From Methylocystaceae bacterium UBA5192 (GTDB lineage Bacteria > Pseudomonadota > Alphaproteobacteria > Rhizobiales > Beijerinckiaceae), in NCBI GenBank assembly GCA_002412985.1, contig DHWC01000104.1, positions 1 through 16,207 on the forward strand: a stretch of DNA of 16,207 nucleotides. The letters are read 5' to 3'. Shown piece after piece: positions 1 through 6,687 of the stretch (position 1 is its first letter; each line of letters begins with the position of its first letter). The position numbers and the translations under genes are program-made. The notes below the pieces were generated by a model. That model saw nothing but the letters and a program-made list of their open reading frames with translations, made no database searches and was not told the DNA's origin.

Positions 1-51
1 CGCCAAAAGCACGCTCGCACAGCAGTACAGCAATCCATTAACTTTGCGCAT
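1..51 (-). CDS. N-terminus of an exported protein (partial)
   Basis: Reading leftward from an ATG at 51-49, the 17 visible codons give MRKVNGLLYCCASVLLA. This has a short basic start followed by a hydrophobic core, as in a Sec signal peptide, and the gene runs off the left edge of the window. A good ribosome binding site, GAAGGA at 66-61 on the minus strand, lies 9 nt before the ATG and supports the start. Two adjacent cysteines sit in the hydrophobic core; whether a lipoprotein lipobox or a signal peptidase I site follows cannot be seen. The gene is divergent from secE. Nothing beyond 'probably exported' can be said about its function. Confidence 0.55.
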   Translation of the reverse strand, partial: MRKVNGLLYCCASVLLA

Positions 52-108
52 CCTGATCACTCCTTCTAGTCCTTGTCTTGGCTTTTTGGATTTACCGACA
101 TTAAAGAG

Positions 109-138
109 CCTCCGGCAACTGGCGTCCCTGCCGGGAGG
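109..138 (+). other. Imperfect inverted repeat between divergent genes
   Basis: CCTCCGGCA at 109-117 pairs with TGCCGGGAGG at 129-138 (one bulged G), leaving an 11-nt loop. A run of six T (153-158) follows 14 nt later, too far for a classical intrinsic terminator. No rightward gene upstream is visible for it to terminate. It could be a terminator of something outside the window, an operator or chance; its role is unknown. Confidence 0.3.
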
Positions 139-160
139 AACGGTCTCAACGCTTTTTTAC

Positions 161-189
161 TTGGCGAAGCGCGGGGGAAGAGCTATAAG
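161..189 (+). promoter_or_regulatory. Predicted sigma-70 type promoter of the secE operon
   Basis: TTGGCG at 161-166 and TATAAG at 184-189 are separated by 17 nt, the optimal spacing. The -10 matches the bacterial consensus at 5 of 6 positions and the -35 at 4 of 6. Transcription would start near 196, about 105 nt before secE. A weaker alternative, TTGGCT at 78-83 with TTAAAG at 101-106 (also 17 nt apart), lies further upstream. Confidence 0.5.
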
Positions 190-199
190 CCACTCTCAA

Positions 200-240
200 T
201 CGTGGCGCGTGGCCGACAGGCTCCGCGCCGCGACTGTTTT
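200..240 (+). promoter_or_regulatory. secE leader hairpin followed by a short T-run
   Basis: Ten bases at 200-209 pair with 224-233 (one G-U wobble). After a single mismatch, GGCC at 211-214 pairs with GGCT at 219-222 (one wobble), closing on a GACA loop. The stem is GC-rich and is followed by TTTT at 237-240. It would lie within the first few nucleotides of the transcript from the predicted promoter. It may be a 5' stabilising hairpin or an attenuator; four T preceded by ACTG makes a weak terminator. The base pairing is direct; the role is inference. Confidence 0.4.
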
Positions 241-301
241 ACGACGCGTCTTTTCTTCATAAAAACAAAGAAGACAGCGGCAATGAGAAGCGATCGATTC
301 C

Positions 302-493
302 ATGGTTAACCCGTTCACATTCCTGCAGGAAGTCCGGGCGGAAGCGAAAAAGGTCACCTGGCCTTCGCGCCGCGAAACAATGATCACAACGGGTCTGGTT
401 GTGGTAATGGTCCTTTTTGCGAGCCTGTTCTTTGTTCTTGTCGACTCGGCGTTACGTTTTCTCGTCGGCCTCATGCTGCGAGCTGGGCAATAA
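302..493 (+). CDS. secE: Preprotein translocase subunit SecE
   Basis: Small inner-membrane subunit of the SecYEG export channel; SecE clamps and stabilises SecY. The 63-residue protein is the short, single-span form common outside Enterobacteria. An amphipathic cytoplasmic helix carries the family hallmark KVTWPSRRE at residues 17-25, followed by one hydrophobic span at about 28-50. The ATG at 302 gives the expected N-terminus beginning NPFTFLQEVR, although the Shine-Dalgarno is poor (GAAG roughly 10 nt upstream). It is the first gene of secE-nusG-rplK-rplA, an arrangement conserved across bacteria. nusG follows after 24 nt. No tRNA-Trp gene, which precedes secE in many alphaproteobacteria, is present in the upstream 300 nt. 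Confidence 0.95.
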   Translation: MVNPFTFLQEVRAEAKKVTWPSRRETMITTGLVVVMVLFASLFFVLVDSALRFLVGLMLRAGQ

Positions 494-517
494 TTTTTCG
501 GAGCCAATGACGCCGTC

Positions 518-1048
518 ATGAGCATGCGCTGGTACATCGTCCACGCTTATTCGAACTTCGAAAAGAAGGTCGCCGACGCTATCCGCGAAGGCGCCGCGCA
601 ACGCAATCTTTCCGAAAAATTCGAGGAAATCCTTGTTCCGACCGAACAAGTCGTTGAGGTGCGTCGAGGCCGTAAGGTCAACACTGAGAGAAAGTTCTTT
701 CCTGGCTATGTGCTGGTAAAGTGCGAGTTAACGGATCCAGTGTTTTCCTTGATTAAAAATACGCCCAAGGTTACCGGCTTCCTAGGCGCTGACAATCGCC
801 CCATGCCCATCTCCGAAGAAGAAGCGATGCGGATCAAGGGGCAAGTGGCGGAAGGCGTGGAGCGGCCCAAACCGACAATTCAATTTGAAGTTGGCGAAAC
901 AGTTCGGGTGGCGGATGGACCTTTTGCCTCCTTTAATGGTCTGGTTGAAGAGGTGGATGAAGCCCGCTCTCGCGTTAAAGTCGCCGTATCGATTTTCGGA
1001 CGTCCGACCCCGGTGGAATTGGAGTTTGGCCAAGTCGAGAAGGTTTGA
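518..1048 (+). CDS. nusG: Transcription termination/antitermination factor NusG
   Basis: NusG binds the RNA polymerase clamp, increases processivity, and links the polymerase to Rho or to ribosomal protein S10. The 176-residue product has the usual two domains. The NGN domain occupies about residues 4-110 (start MRWYIVHAYSNFEKKV; core FFPGYVLVK at 60-68), and the C-terminal KOW domain about 125-176 (VADGPFASFNGLVEEVD and a conserved FGRPTPVELEF stretch). Length is normal and the frame is intact. The ATG at 518 is preceded by GGAG at 500-503, a long spacing of 14 nt; an in-frame ATG at 524 is an alternative start that would remove only two residues. It is cotranscribed with secE. A 155-nt structured spacer separates it from rplK. 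Confidence 0.97.
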   Translation: MSMRWYIVHAYSNFEKKVADAIREGAAQRNLSEKFEEILVPTEQVVEVRRGRKVNTERKFFPGYVLVKCELTDPVFSLIKNTPKVTGFLGADNRPMPISEEEAMRIKGQVAEGVERPKPTIQFEVGETVRVADGPFASFNGLVEEVDEARSRVKVAVSIFGRPTPVELEFGQVEKV

Positions 1049-1054
1049 AGCAAT

Positions 1055-1084
1055 ACCTTAAGCCCGAAGTCGGGATAAGGTTTT
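1055..1084 (+). promoter_or_regulatory. Attenuator-like hairpin after nusG
   Basis: ACCTTA at 1055-1060 pairs with TAAGGT at 1076-1081. Inside, CCCG at 1063-1066 pairs with CGGG at 1071-1074 around an AAGT loop, with a small internal loop between the two helices. The stem runs directly into T residues (1081-1084). This resembles a leaky intrinsic terminator between nusG and rplK, which could set the ratio of nusG to ribosomal protein transcripts. The outer helix is AU-rich and the T-run short, so termination efficiency is uncertain. Confidence 0.4.
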
Positions 1085-1102
1085 CGTGCCGTGGCGGATC
1101 CG

Positions 1103-1178
1103 CCCCGAAGCCATCGGGGAGCTCGGGTCAGACCACGAACCACAACCGATGGCCGACGCGTTTATGTCAAATGCGTCG
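1103..1178 (+). promoter_or_regulatory. Structured rplK leader: two stem-loops upstream of the ribosome binding site
   Basis: First stem: CCCCGA (1103-1108) pairs with TCGGGG (1114-1119), loop AGCCA. Second stem: ten bases at 1154-1163 pair with 1169-1178 (one G-U wobble), loop ATGTC; it ends 14 nt before the rplK Shine-Dalgarno (GGAG, 1193-1196). In E. coli, free ribosomal protein L1 represses rplK-rplA translation by binding the rplK leader, which mimics its 23S rRNA site. These stems lie where such an element would be. I cannot confirm an L1 site from primary sequence; that role is inference. Confidence 0.4.
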
Positions 1179-1203
1179 CGACATCATTCGTTGGAGTAAG
1201 TAA

Positions 1204-1650
1204 ATGGCGAAGAAAATTGCCGGTTACATCAAATTACAAGTGCCGGCTGGCGCGGCGAATCCCTCGCCGCCCATCGGCCCCGCGCTCGGTCAGCGCGGAC
1301 TGAACATCATGGAATTTTGTAAGGCATTTAATGCCAAAACTGGGCAAATGGAGAAGGGGATGCCGATCCCCGTCATCATTACAGCCTATCAGGATCGCTC
1401 CTTCACCTTTGAGATGAAGCAACCGCCCGTTTCCTTTTTTCTTAAAAAGGCGGCGAACCTCAAAATCGGCAAAAAACCTGCTTCGGGCTCCAAAACGCCA
1501 GGACGCACTGTCGTTGGCAAAGTGACGAAGGCGCAGATCAAAGAGATTGCTGAAAAGAAAATGCCCGATCTCAATTGTGCATCAATTGAGTCGGCAATGT
1601 CGATGATTGAAGGCTCGGCGCGCGCCATGGGCCTGCAGGTGGTGGAGTAA
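1204..1650 (+). CDS. rplK: 50S ribosomal protein L11
   Basis: L11 binds the GTPase-associated centre of 23S rRNA and is needed for elongation factor function and the stringent response. The 148-residue product starts MAKKIAGYIKLQVPAG and carries the conserved PPIGPALGQRGLNIMEFCK stretch at about 23-41. The C-terminal RNA-binding domain follows (GKVTKAQIKEIAEKKMPDLN). It is slightly longer than the 142 residues of E. coli L11. GGAG at 1193-1196 lies 7 nt before the ATG, so the start is firm. rplA begins 4 nt after the stop, indicating translational coupling of L11 and L1. Confidence 0.97.
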   Translation: MAKKIAGYIKLQVPAGAANPSPPIGPALGQRGLNIMEFCKAFNAKTGQMEKGMPIPVIITAYQDRSFTFEMKQPPVSFFLKKAANLKIGKKPASGSKTPGRTVVGKVTKAQIKEIAEKKMPDLNCASIESAMSMIEGSARAMGLQVVE

Positions 1651-1654
1651 GACG

Positions 1655-2359
1655 ATGGCCCATATCGGAAAACGCATTGCGAAAGCGCGCGAGGGCATCG
1701 AGCGAACCAAGCTCTACGCCCTTGATGAGGCTGTAAAACTCGTGAGATCTCGCGCTAAGGCTAAATTTGACGAGTCAGTTGAAATTGCGATGAATCTCGG
1801 GGTTGACCCCAAACATGCCGACCAGATGGTGCGCGGCGTTGTCAACTTGCCAAATGGCACTGGCCGCGTCCTTCGCGTTGCCGTATTTGCACGCGGACCG
1901 AAGGCTGATGAAGCCAAGGCTGCAGGAGCAGATGTTGTTGGCGCTGAAGATCTGGTGAACACCGTCATGGGTGGCTCTATAGACTTTGATCGATGCATCG
2001 CTACCCCTGATATGATGCCGCTGGTTGGCCGCTTGGGCAAAGTCCTTGGCCCGCGCGGCATGATGCCTAATCCAAAAGTTGGCACCGTCACGATGGACGT
2101 CGCCAATGCCGTAAAAGCCTCCAAAGGCGGCGCGGTGGAGTTTCGCGTTGAAAAAGCGGGCATTGTTCAAGGAACCGTCGGCAAGGCCTCCTTTGATGAG
2201 GGAAAGCTTGTCGAAAATATTAAGGCCTTTGTCGATGCTGTCGCTAAAGCCAAGCCACAAGGCTCAAAAGGAGCCTATATTCAGCGTGTCGCCATCAGCT
2301 CCACCCAGGGGCCAGGGGTGAAGGTCGAAGTATCCAGCTTGGGCGCTACCACAGCGTAA
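1655..2359 (+). CDS. rplA: 50S ribosomal protein L1
   Basis: L1 forms the mobile L1 stalk at the ribosomal E site and is typically also the translational repressor of its own operon. The 234-residue product has normal family length. It carries the L1 signature around ATPDMMPLVGRLGKVLGPRG and continues MMPNPKVGTVT. I chose the ATG at 1655 because GGAG (1644-1647), inside the end of rplK, lies 7 nt before it; an in-frame ATG at 1607 lies within rplK and would add a non-conserved extension. A strong terminator follows within 25 nt. In most bacteria rplJ-rplL-rpoB come next; here they do not. Confidence 0.97.
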   Translation: MAHIGKRIAKAREGIERTKLYALDEAVKLVRSRAKAKFDESVEIAMNLGVDPKHADQMVRGVVNLPNGTGRVLRVAVFARGPKADEAKAAGADVVGAEDLVNTVMGGSIDFDRCIATPDMMPLVGRLGKVLGPRGMMPNPKVGTVTMDVANAVKASKGGAVEFRVEKAGIVQGTVGKASFDEGKLVENIKAFVDAVAKAKPQGSKGAYIQRVAISSTQGPGVKVEVSSLGATTA

Positions 2360-2380
2360 TCTGAGCTTTACCGCCTAAGT

Positions 2381-2411
2381 GGGCCGGCAGAATTCTAGCC
2401 GGCCCCTTTTT
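2381..2411 (+). terminator. Intrinsic terminator after rplA
   Basis: GGGCCGGC at 2381-2388 pairs perfectly with GCCGGCCC at 2398-2405 around a 9-nt loop. One C follows, then TTTTT at 2407-2411. This is a textbook rho-independent terminator, placed 22 nt after the rplA stop, and closes the secE-nusG-rplK-rplA unit. Confidence 0.85.
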
Positions 2412-2642
2412 ACAACTCATCACAAAAACCGCGCCTGCCCGCTTCACCAGCCGTCAAGCAGAACCCCCCGCACGCGACAGCCCGTCGCAGCGCTTCATTC
2501 CGCCTTGTAAGCTGGCGCCGATACCAATAATTTGGCCAAACGCGCAAACTTAGCTAGTAAAGCGCCGTCGACTGACTGCCCGGCAGCAGCCGACTTTTCG
2601 TCAACCGCCCGCCGACGCCTTTGCCCATTAGGAAATCGCTTC
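2412..2642. other. Gene-free junction between rplA and sucD
   Basis: About 230 nt without a supportable gene. I checked it for the C-terminus of SucC, normally just upstream of sucD, and for an L10 start; neither is present. A rightward frame opening at 2532 continues into sucD but has unconserved, low-complexity codons and no family resemblance. TTGTAA at 2505-2510 and AATAAT at 2526-2531 are 15 nt apart and could be a weak promoter for sucD. No repeat, tRNA or insertion-sequence end is visible. Confidence 0.5.
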
Positions 2643-3527
2643 ATGTCTGTTTTGATCGACAAAAACACCAAAGTCATTACGCAAGGTTTTACCGGCAAAA
2701 CCGCAACCTTTCATTCTGAACAGGCTCTTGCCTATGGCACAAAAATGGTTGGCGGCGTTTCGCCCGGTAAAGGCGGCGCAACACATCTGAACCTGCCTGT
2801 GTTTGATACCGTAGCGGAGGCGCGTGAAAAAACTGGCGCCCAAGCCTCGGTTATTTATGTCCCACCGCCAGGCGCCGCCGACGCCATCTGCGAAGCCATT
2901 GATGCAGAAATTCCTTTGATCGTCGCCATAACAGAAGGCGTGCCGGTTCAGGACATGATCCGCGTAAAACGCTCTTTGACTGGATCAAAATCCCGCCTCA
3001 TCGGGCCTAATTGCCCGGGCGTCGTCACAGCCGGGGAGAGTAAAATTGGCATTATGCCGGGCAATATATTCTCGCGGGGCTCTGTTGGCGTAGTTTCTCG
3101 TTCAGGCACGCTTACCTACGAAGCTGTTTTTCAAACAACGCGCGAAGGTCTGGGTCAAACAAGCGCCGTGGGCATTGGCGGAGACCCCGTAAAAGGCACA
3201 GACTTCATAGAAATTTTAGAATTATTCTTGGCGGATCCCGCAACACAATCCATCATTATGATCGGAGAAATCGGCGGCTCGGCTGAAGAAGACGCGGCCC
3301 AATTCTTGAAAGACGAAGCCAAACGCGGTCGTAAAAAACCCATGGTAGGATTTATAGCGGGTCGTACGGCGCCTCCAGGTCGGCGCATGGGACATGCCGG
3401 CGCGATAATTTCTGGCGGTAAAGGCGACGCTGAAAGTAAAATTGCCGCCATGGAGTCGGCAGGGATCCGAGTGTCGCCCTCGCCGGCGAGATTGGGTAAA
3501 ACATTGGTCGAAGTGCTTAAAGGATAG
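2643..3527 (+). CDS. sucD: Succinate-CoA ligase (ADP/GDP-forming) subunit alpha
   Basis: Alpha subunit of succinyl-CoA synthetase, which interconverts succinyl-CoA and succinate with substrate-level phosphorylation in the TCA cycle. The 294-residue protein starts MSVLIDKNTKVITQGFTG, very close to the E. coli protein, with an N-terminal CoA-binding Rossmann fold. The ligase domain follows, with IGPNCPGV at about 120-127. The phosphohistidine is His251 in RRMGHAGAIISGGKG. AGGAAA at 2630-2635, 7 nt upstream, fixes the start at 2643. Its obligate partner sucC is not upstream, which is unusual. A malate-CoA ligase alpha subunit (MtkB) is an alternative, but motif wording and close similarity favour SucD. 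sucA follows after 135 nt. Confidence 0.95.
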   Translation: MSVLIDKNTKVITQGFTGKTATFHSEQALAYGTKMVGGVSPGKGGATHLNLPVFDTVAEAREKTGAQASVIYVPPPGAADAICEAIDAEIPLIVAITEGVPVQDMIRVKRSLTGSKSRLIGPNCPGVVTAGESKIGIMPGNIFSRGSVGVVSRSGTLTYEAVFQTTREGLGQTSAVGIGGDPVKGTDFIEILELFLADPATQSIIMIGEIGGSAEEDAAQFLKDEAKRGRKKPMVGFIAGRTAPPGRRMGHAGAIISGGKGDAESKIAAMESAGIRVSPSPARLGKTLVEVLKG

Positions 3528-3566
3528 GCGCCTTCGCCTCATTCCCTCCGCCTGGCCTCATTGCGG

Positions 3567-3592
3567 GATGTCGCTCTTCAACAAGCGACATC
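3567..3592 (+). other. Perfect stem-loop in the sucD-sucA spacer
   Basis: GATGTCGCT at 3567-3575 pairs perfectly with AGCGACATC at 3584-3592 (9 bp), loop CTTCAACA. Only three T follow, after AC, so it is a poor terminator. It is more likely an mRNA processing or stabilising hairpin that sets different levels of sucD and sucAB, or a partial attenuator. The pairing is direct; the function is inferred. Confidence 0.45.
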
Positions 3593-3662
3593 ACTTTGAA
3601 AATAATCAGCGCGACTCACTCTAGATGATCGCGCCAGCGGCGGCGGTGAAAGAAGCGATCAA

Positions 3663-6626
3663 ATGGCGCGTTATGAGACAAATGAAGCTGTCGGCCCAAT
3701 CGGCCCCCGTTCAGCGCTGAATGAACTCTTCGCCGACACCTCTTTTTTGCAGGGCGCTAACGCCGCTTACATCGAATATTTGCTCGCTGCTTTCGAAGCA
3801 AATCCAGCTTCAGTCTCTGCGGATTGGCGCCAATTTTTCACGGATATAGGTCACCAGGCCGGAAGGCCCGCCACCCTTCCCCCGTCTAGCGCTAAAAATT
3901 TTAAGATCCCAAGCAGTGAAGATCCTGACTTGATCGCAGCCTTTGCCGGCGATTTTAGCGCAGCGTCAGCGTCAACGCCTTTAACGACGACGACCTCTGA
4001 AGACGTCAAACGCGCGACACGCGACTCCGTGCGTGCGCTGATGATGATCCGCGCTTATCGCATGCGAGGACATCTTCACGCTCATTTGGATCCGTTGGGC
4101 CTAGAGCAAAGACAAGATCATGGCGAGCTCGATCCAGCAACATACGGATTCACGGATGAAGATTATGACCGCAAGATTTTTATCGATGGCGTTTTAGGGC
4201 TTCAATACGCCAGTATTTTCGAAATGGTCGCCATATTGCGCCGCACTTATTGCGGCTCGATTGGTTTTGAATTTATGCATATCTCAAATCCTGAAGAAAA
4301 ATCCTGGCTGCAGGCGCGTATCGAAGGACCAGAAAAAGAGATCGTCTTCACCGATAAAGGTAAATTAGCGATCCTCAATAAACTCGTTGAAGCAGAGGGT
4401 TTTGAAAAATTCCTAGATGTTAAATATACAGGAACGAAACGCTTTGGCCTTGACGGAGCAGAGTCAATTGTCCCAGCGCTAGAGCAGATAATCAAAGTTG
4501 GCGGCGCGCTAGGCACTAAAGAAATTGTGTTAGGCATGGCCCATCGAGGACGCCTAAATATACTTTGCCAAGTTATGGCGAAACCGCACCGCGCCTTATT
4601 TCATGAATTCAAAGGCGGTTCTTTTTTGCCTGATGAAATCGAGGGATCGGGCGATGTCAAATACCATTTAGGCGCCTCCTCGGATCGTGAATTTGATAAC
4701 AATAAGGTCCATCTTTCACTTACGGCCAATCCTTCTCACCTTGAAATCGTCGACCCTGTCGTCTTAGGAAAAGTACGCGCCAAGCAAGATCAACATGAAG
4801 GCGATCGACGCAGCGTCTTGCCGTTGCTGATTCATGGCGACGCGGCTTTTGCAGGACAAGGCGTCGTGGCGGAATGTCTTGGACTCTCTGGCTTAAAAGG
4901 ACATCGTACAGGCGGCTCAATTCATTTTATCATTAACAATCAAATTGGCTTCACAACTTATCCGCGTTTCTCCCGGTCCTCGCCTTATCCTTCTGATGTC
5001 GCAAAAATGGTGGAGGCGCCAATTTTTCACGTCAATGGCGATGATCCGGAAGCTGTAGTGTTTGCGGCGCGCGTCGCAACAGAGTTTCGACAAAAATTTC
5101 AAAAGCCCGTTGTTATCGATATGTGGTGCTATCGACGCTTTGGGCACAATGAAGGAGATGAACCTGGGTTTACCCAACCCCTGATGTATAAAAAAATCCG
5201 CACGCATAAAACAACGTTAGATATTTATGGCGAAAAATTGATTGGGGAACAACAACTCAATCCCGTCGAGCTCGACGCTATGAAAGCGCAATGGCGCACA
5301 AAGTTAGAAAACGAGCATGAAGCAAGCCAAAGCTATAAGCCCAATAAAGCCGACTGGCTGGATGGGCGTTGGGCCGGCTTAAAACCTGGCTATCAAACAT
5401 CTGAAGATGAACGACGCGGCCAGACAGGCGCGCCGTTGGACATCTTGCAAAAAATTGGCGCGCAAATAACAGCGGCTCCTGAAAATTTTCATATCCATCG
5501 CACCATTCAGCGTTTTCTGGATACCCGCCGTCAAGCAATCGCTCACGGCGGGCCTATTGATTGGGCGACAGCCGAGGCCCTTGCCTTTTGCACCCTCTTA
5601 TATGAAGGCCATAATGTTCGGCTCTCTGGCCAAGATTGCGAACGCGGCACTTTTTCACAACGTCACAGCGTCCTAATCGATCAAGAAAGCGAAACCCGTT
5701 ACCTTCCCTTCGAACATCTCAAACAAGATCAAGGTCGATTTGAAGTCATCAACTCCATGCTTTCAGAGGAAGCTGTGTTGGGCTTTGAATATGGTTATTC
5801 TTTAGCTGAGCCGGATACGCTAACAATTTGGGAGGCTCAGTTTGGCGATTTCGCCAATGGGGCTCAGGTCATCTTTGATCAGTTTCTCTCTGCGGGCGAG
5901 CGTAAATGGCTGCGCATGTCTGGTCTTGTTTGCCTATTGCCTCATGGCTATGAGGGGCAAGGACCCGAACATTCTTCCGCTAGATTAGAGCGCTACTTGC
6001 AACTCTGCGCGGAAGACAACATCCAAGTTGCAAATTGCTCAACGCCTGCGAATTACTTTCATATCCTCAGGCGTCAAATCCATCGCAGCATCAGAAAACC
6101 ATTAGTGTTGATGACGCCGAAATCTTTATTGCGCCATAAACGCTGCGTCTCCTCTCTTTCTGAAATGGACAGCACATCGACTTTTCAACGTTTAATTTTA
6201 GACGAAGCTGAAACAGCGCCATCCTCTTCGATAAAATTAACCTTTGATGAGAAAATTCAACGCGTCATCTTATGTTCGGGCAAAGTTTACTACGATCTAA
6301 TCGATGAACGTGAAAAACGCGCAATAAATAACGCCTATTTATTGCGTATTGAACAACTCTACCCGTTTCCTGCAAAGGGGCTCATCAGCATCCTTGCGCG
6401 CTTTAAAAACGCCGAAATTGTCTGGTGCCAAGAAGAGCCCCGCAACATGGGCGCATGGTTCTTTGTCGAGCCTTATCTTGAATGGGTTCTCACGCAAGTT
6501 GGCGGCAAAGCCAAGCGCGCGCGTTATGCGGGGCGTCCAGCCTCCGCATCAACGGCCGCAGGCACGATGTCCAAACATCTAGCACAGTTAAAAGCGCTCC
6601 TCGACGAAGCCTTTGCGCCAGCGTAA
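3663..6626 (+). CDS. sucA: 2-oxoglutarate dehydrogenase E1 component
   Basis: Thiamine diphosphate-dependent E1 of the 2-oxoglutarate dehydrogenase complex. It decarboxylates 2-oxoglutarate and transfers the succinyl group to the lipoyl arm of E2 (SucB). The 987-residue protein is full length. Its order is: N-terminal E2-binding segment (FLQGANAAYIEYLLAAFEA, about 28-46), a variable linker to about 110, the dehydrogenase domain with GMAHRGRLN at 291-299, HGDAAFAGQG at 391-400 and GHNEGDEP at 494-501, then the transketolase-like pyrimidine domain and C-terminal domain. A purine-rich GAAAGAAG about 8 nt before the ATG at 3663 supports the start. sucB follows after 61 nt; sucD lies upstream. No frameshift or missing core motif is seen. 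Confidence 0.97.
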   Translation: MARYETNEAVGPIGPRSALNELFADTSFLQGANAAYIEYLLAAFEANPASVSADWRQFFTDIGHQAGRPATLPPSSAKNFKIPSSEDPDLIAAFAGDFSAASASTPLTTTTSEDVKRATRDSVRALMMIRAYRMRGHLHAHLDPLGLEQRQDHGELDPATYGFTDEDYDRKIFIDGVLGLQYASIFEMVAILRRTYCGSIGFEFMHISNPEEKSWLQARIEGPEKEIVFTDKGKLAILNKLVEAEGFEKFLDVKYTGTKRFGLDGAESIVPALEQIIKVGGALGTKEIVLGMAHRGRLNILCQVMAKPHRALFHEFKGGSFLPDEIEGSGDVKYHLGASSDREFDNNKVHLSLTANPSHLEIVDPVVLGKVRAKQDQHEGDRRSVLPLLIHGDAAFAGQGVVAECLGLSGLKGHRTGGSIHFIINNQIGFTTYPRFSRSSPYPSDVAKMVEAPIFHVNGDDPEAVVFAARVATEFRQKFQKPVVIDMWCYRRFGHNEGDEPGFTQPLMYKKIRTHKTTLDIYGEKLIGEQQLNPVELDAMKAQWRTKLENEHEASQSYKPNKADWLDGRWAGLKPGYQTSEDERRGQTGAPLDILQKIGAQITAAPENFHIHRTIQRFLDTRRQAIAHGGPIDWATAEALAFCTLLYEGHNVRLSGQDCERGTFSQRHSVLIDQESETRYLPFEHLKQDQGRFEVINSMLSEEAVLGFEYGYSLAEPDTLTIWEAQFGDFANGAQVIFDQFLSAGERKWLRMSGLVCLLPHGYEGQGPEHSSARLERYLQLCAEDNIQVANCSTPANYFHILRRQIHRSIRKPLVLMTPKSLLRHKRCVSSLSEMDSTSTFQRLILDEAETAPSSSIKLTFDEKIQRVILCSGKVYYDLIDEREKRAINNAYLLRIEQLYPFPAKGLISILARFKNAEIVWCQEEPRNMGAWFFVEPYLEWVLTQVGGKAKRARYAGRPASASTAAGTMSKHLAQLKALLDEAFAPA

Positions 6627-6687
6627 CATTAAGCATGCCAATATTATCGCCTCATCACAGTTCATTCATCCAACAAACGAGATCCCT

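Noticed and set aside
52..301. tRNA-Trp gene upstream of secE
   Set aside because: I looked for the cloverleaf and T-loop sequence on both strands and found none.
1093..1104. Perfect 12-bp palindrome GGCGGATCCGCC
   Set aside because: It has no loop for an RNA hairpin and appears once; it overlaps the neighbouring stem at 1103. It may be a chance operator-like palindrome.
1775..2260. 161-codon open frame antisense to rplA
   Set aside because: It lies wholly within rplA, has no family resemblance and no ribosome binding site; it is a codon-bias shadow. The same applies to the open frames antisense to sucA and PBP1A.
2532..2642. In-frame upstream extension of sucD
   Set aside because: It would add 37 unconserved residues. 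The start at 2643 has a good ribosome binding site and matches the family N-terminus.
2495..2698. 67-codon minus-strand frame in the rplA-sucD junction
   Set aside because: It overlaps the sucD 5' end, resembles no known protein and has no convincing start signal.
2643..3527. Malate-CoA ligase subunit MtkB in place of SucD
   Set aside because: Serine-cycle organisms carry MtkB, but the wording of the N-terminus and the active-site region follow SucD closely, and sucA-sucB lie downstream.
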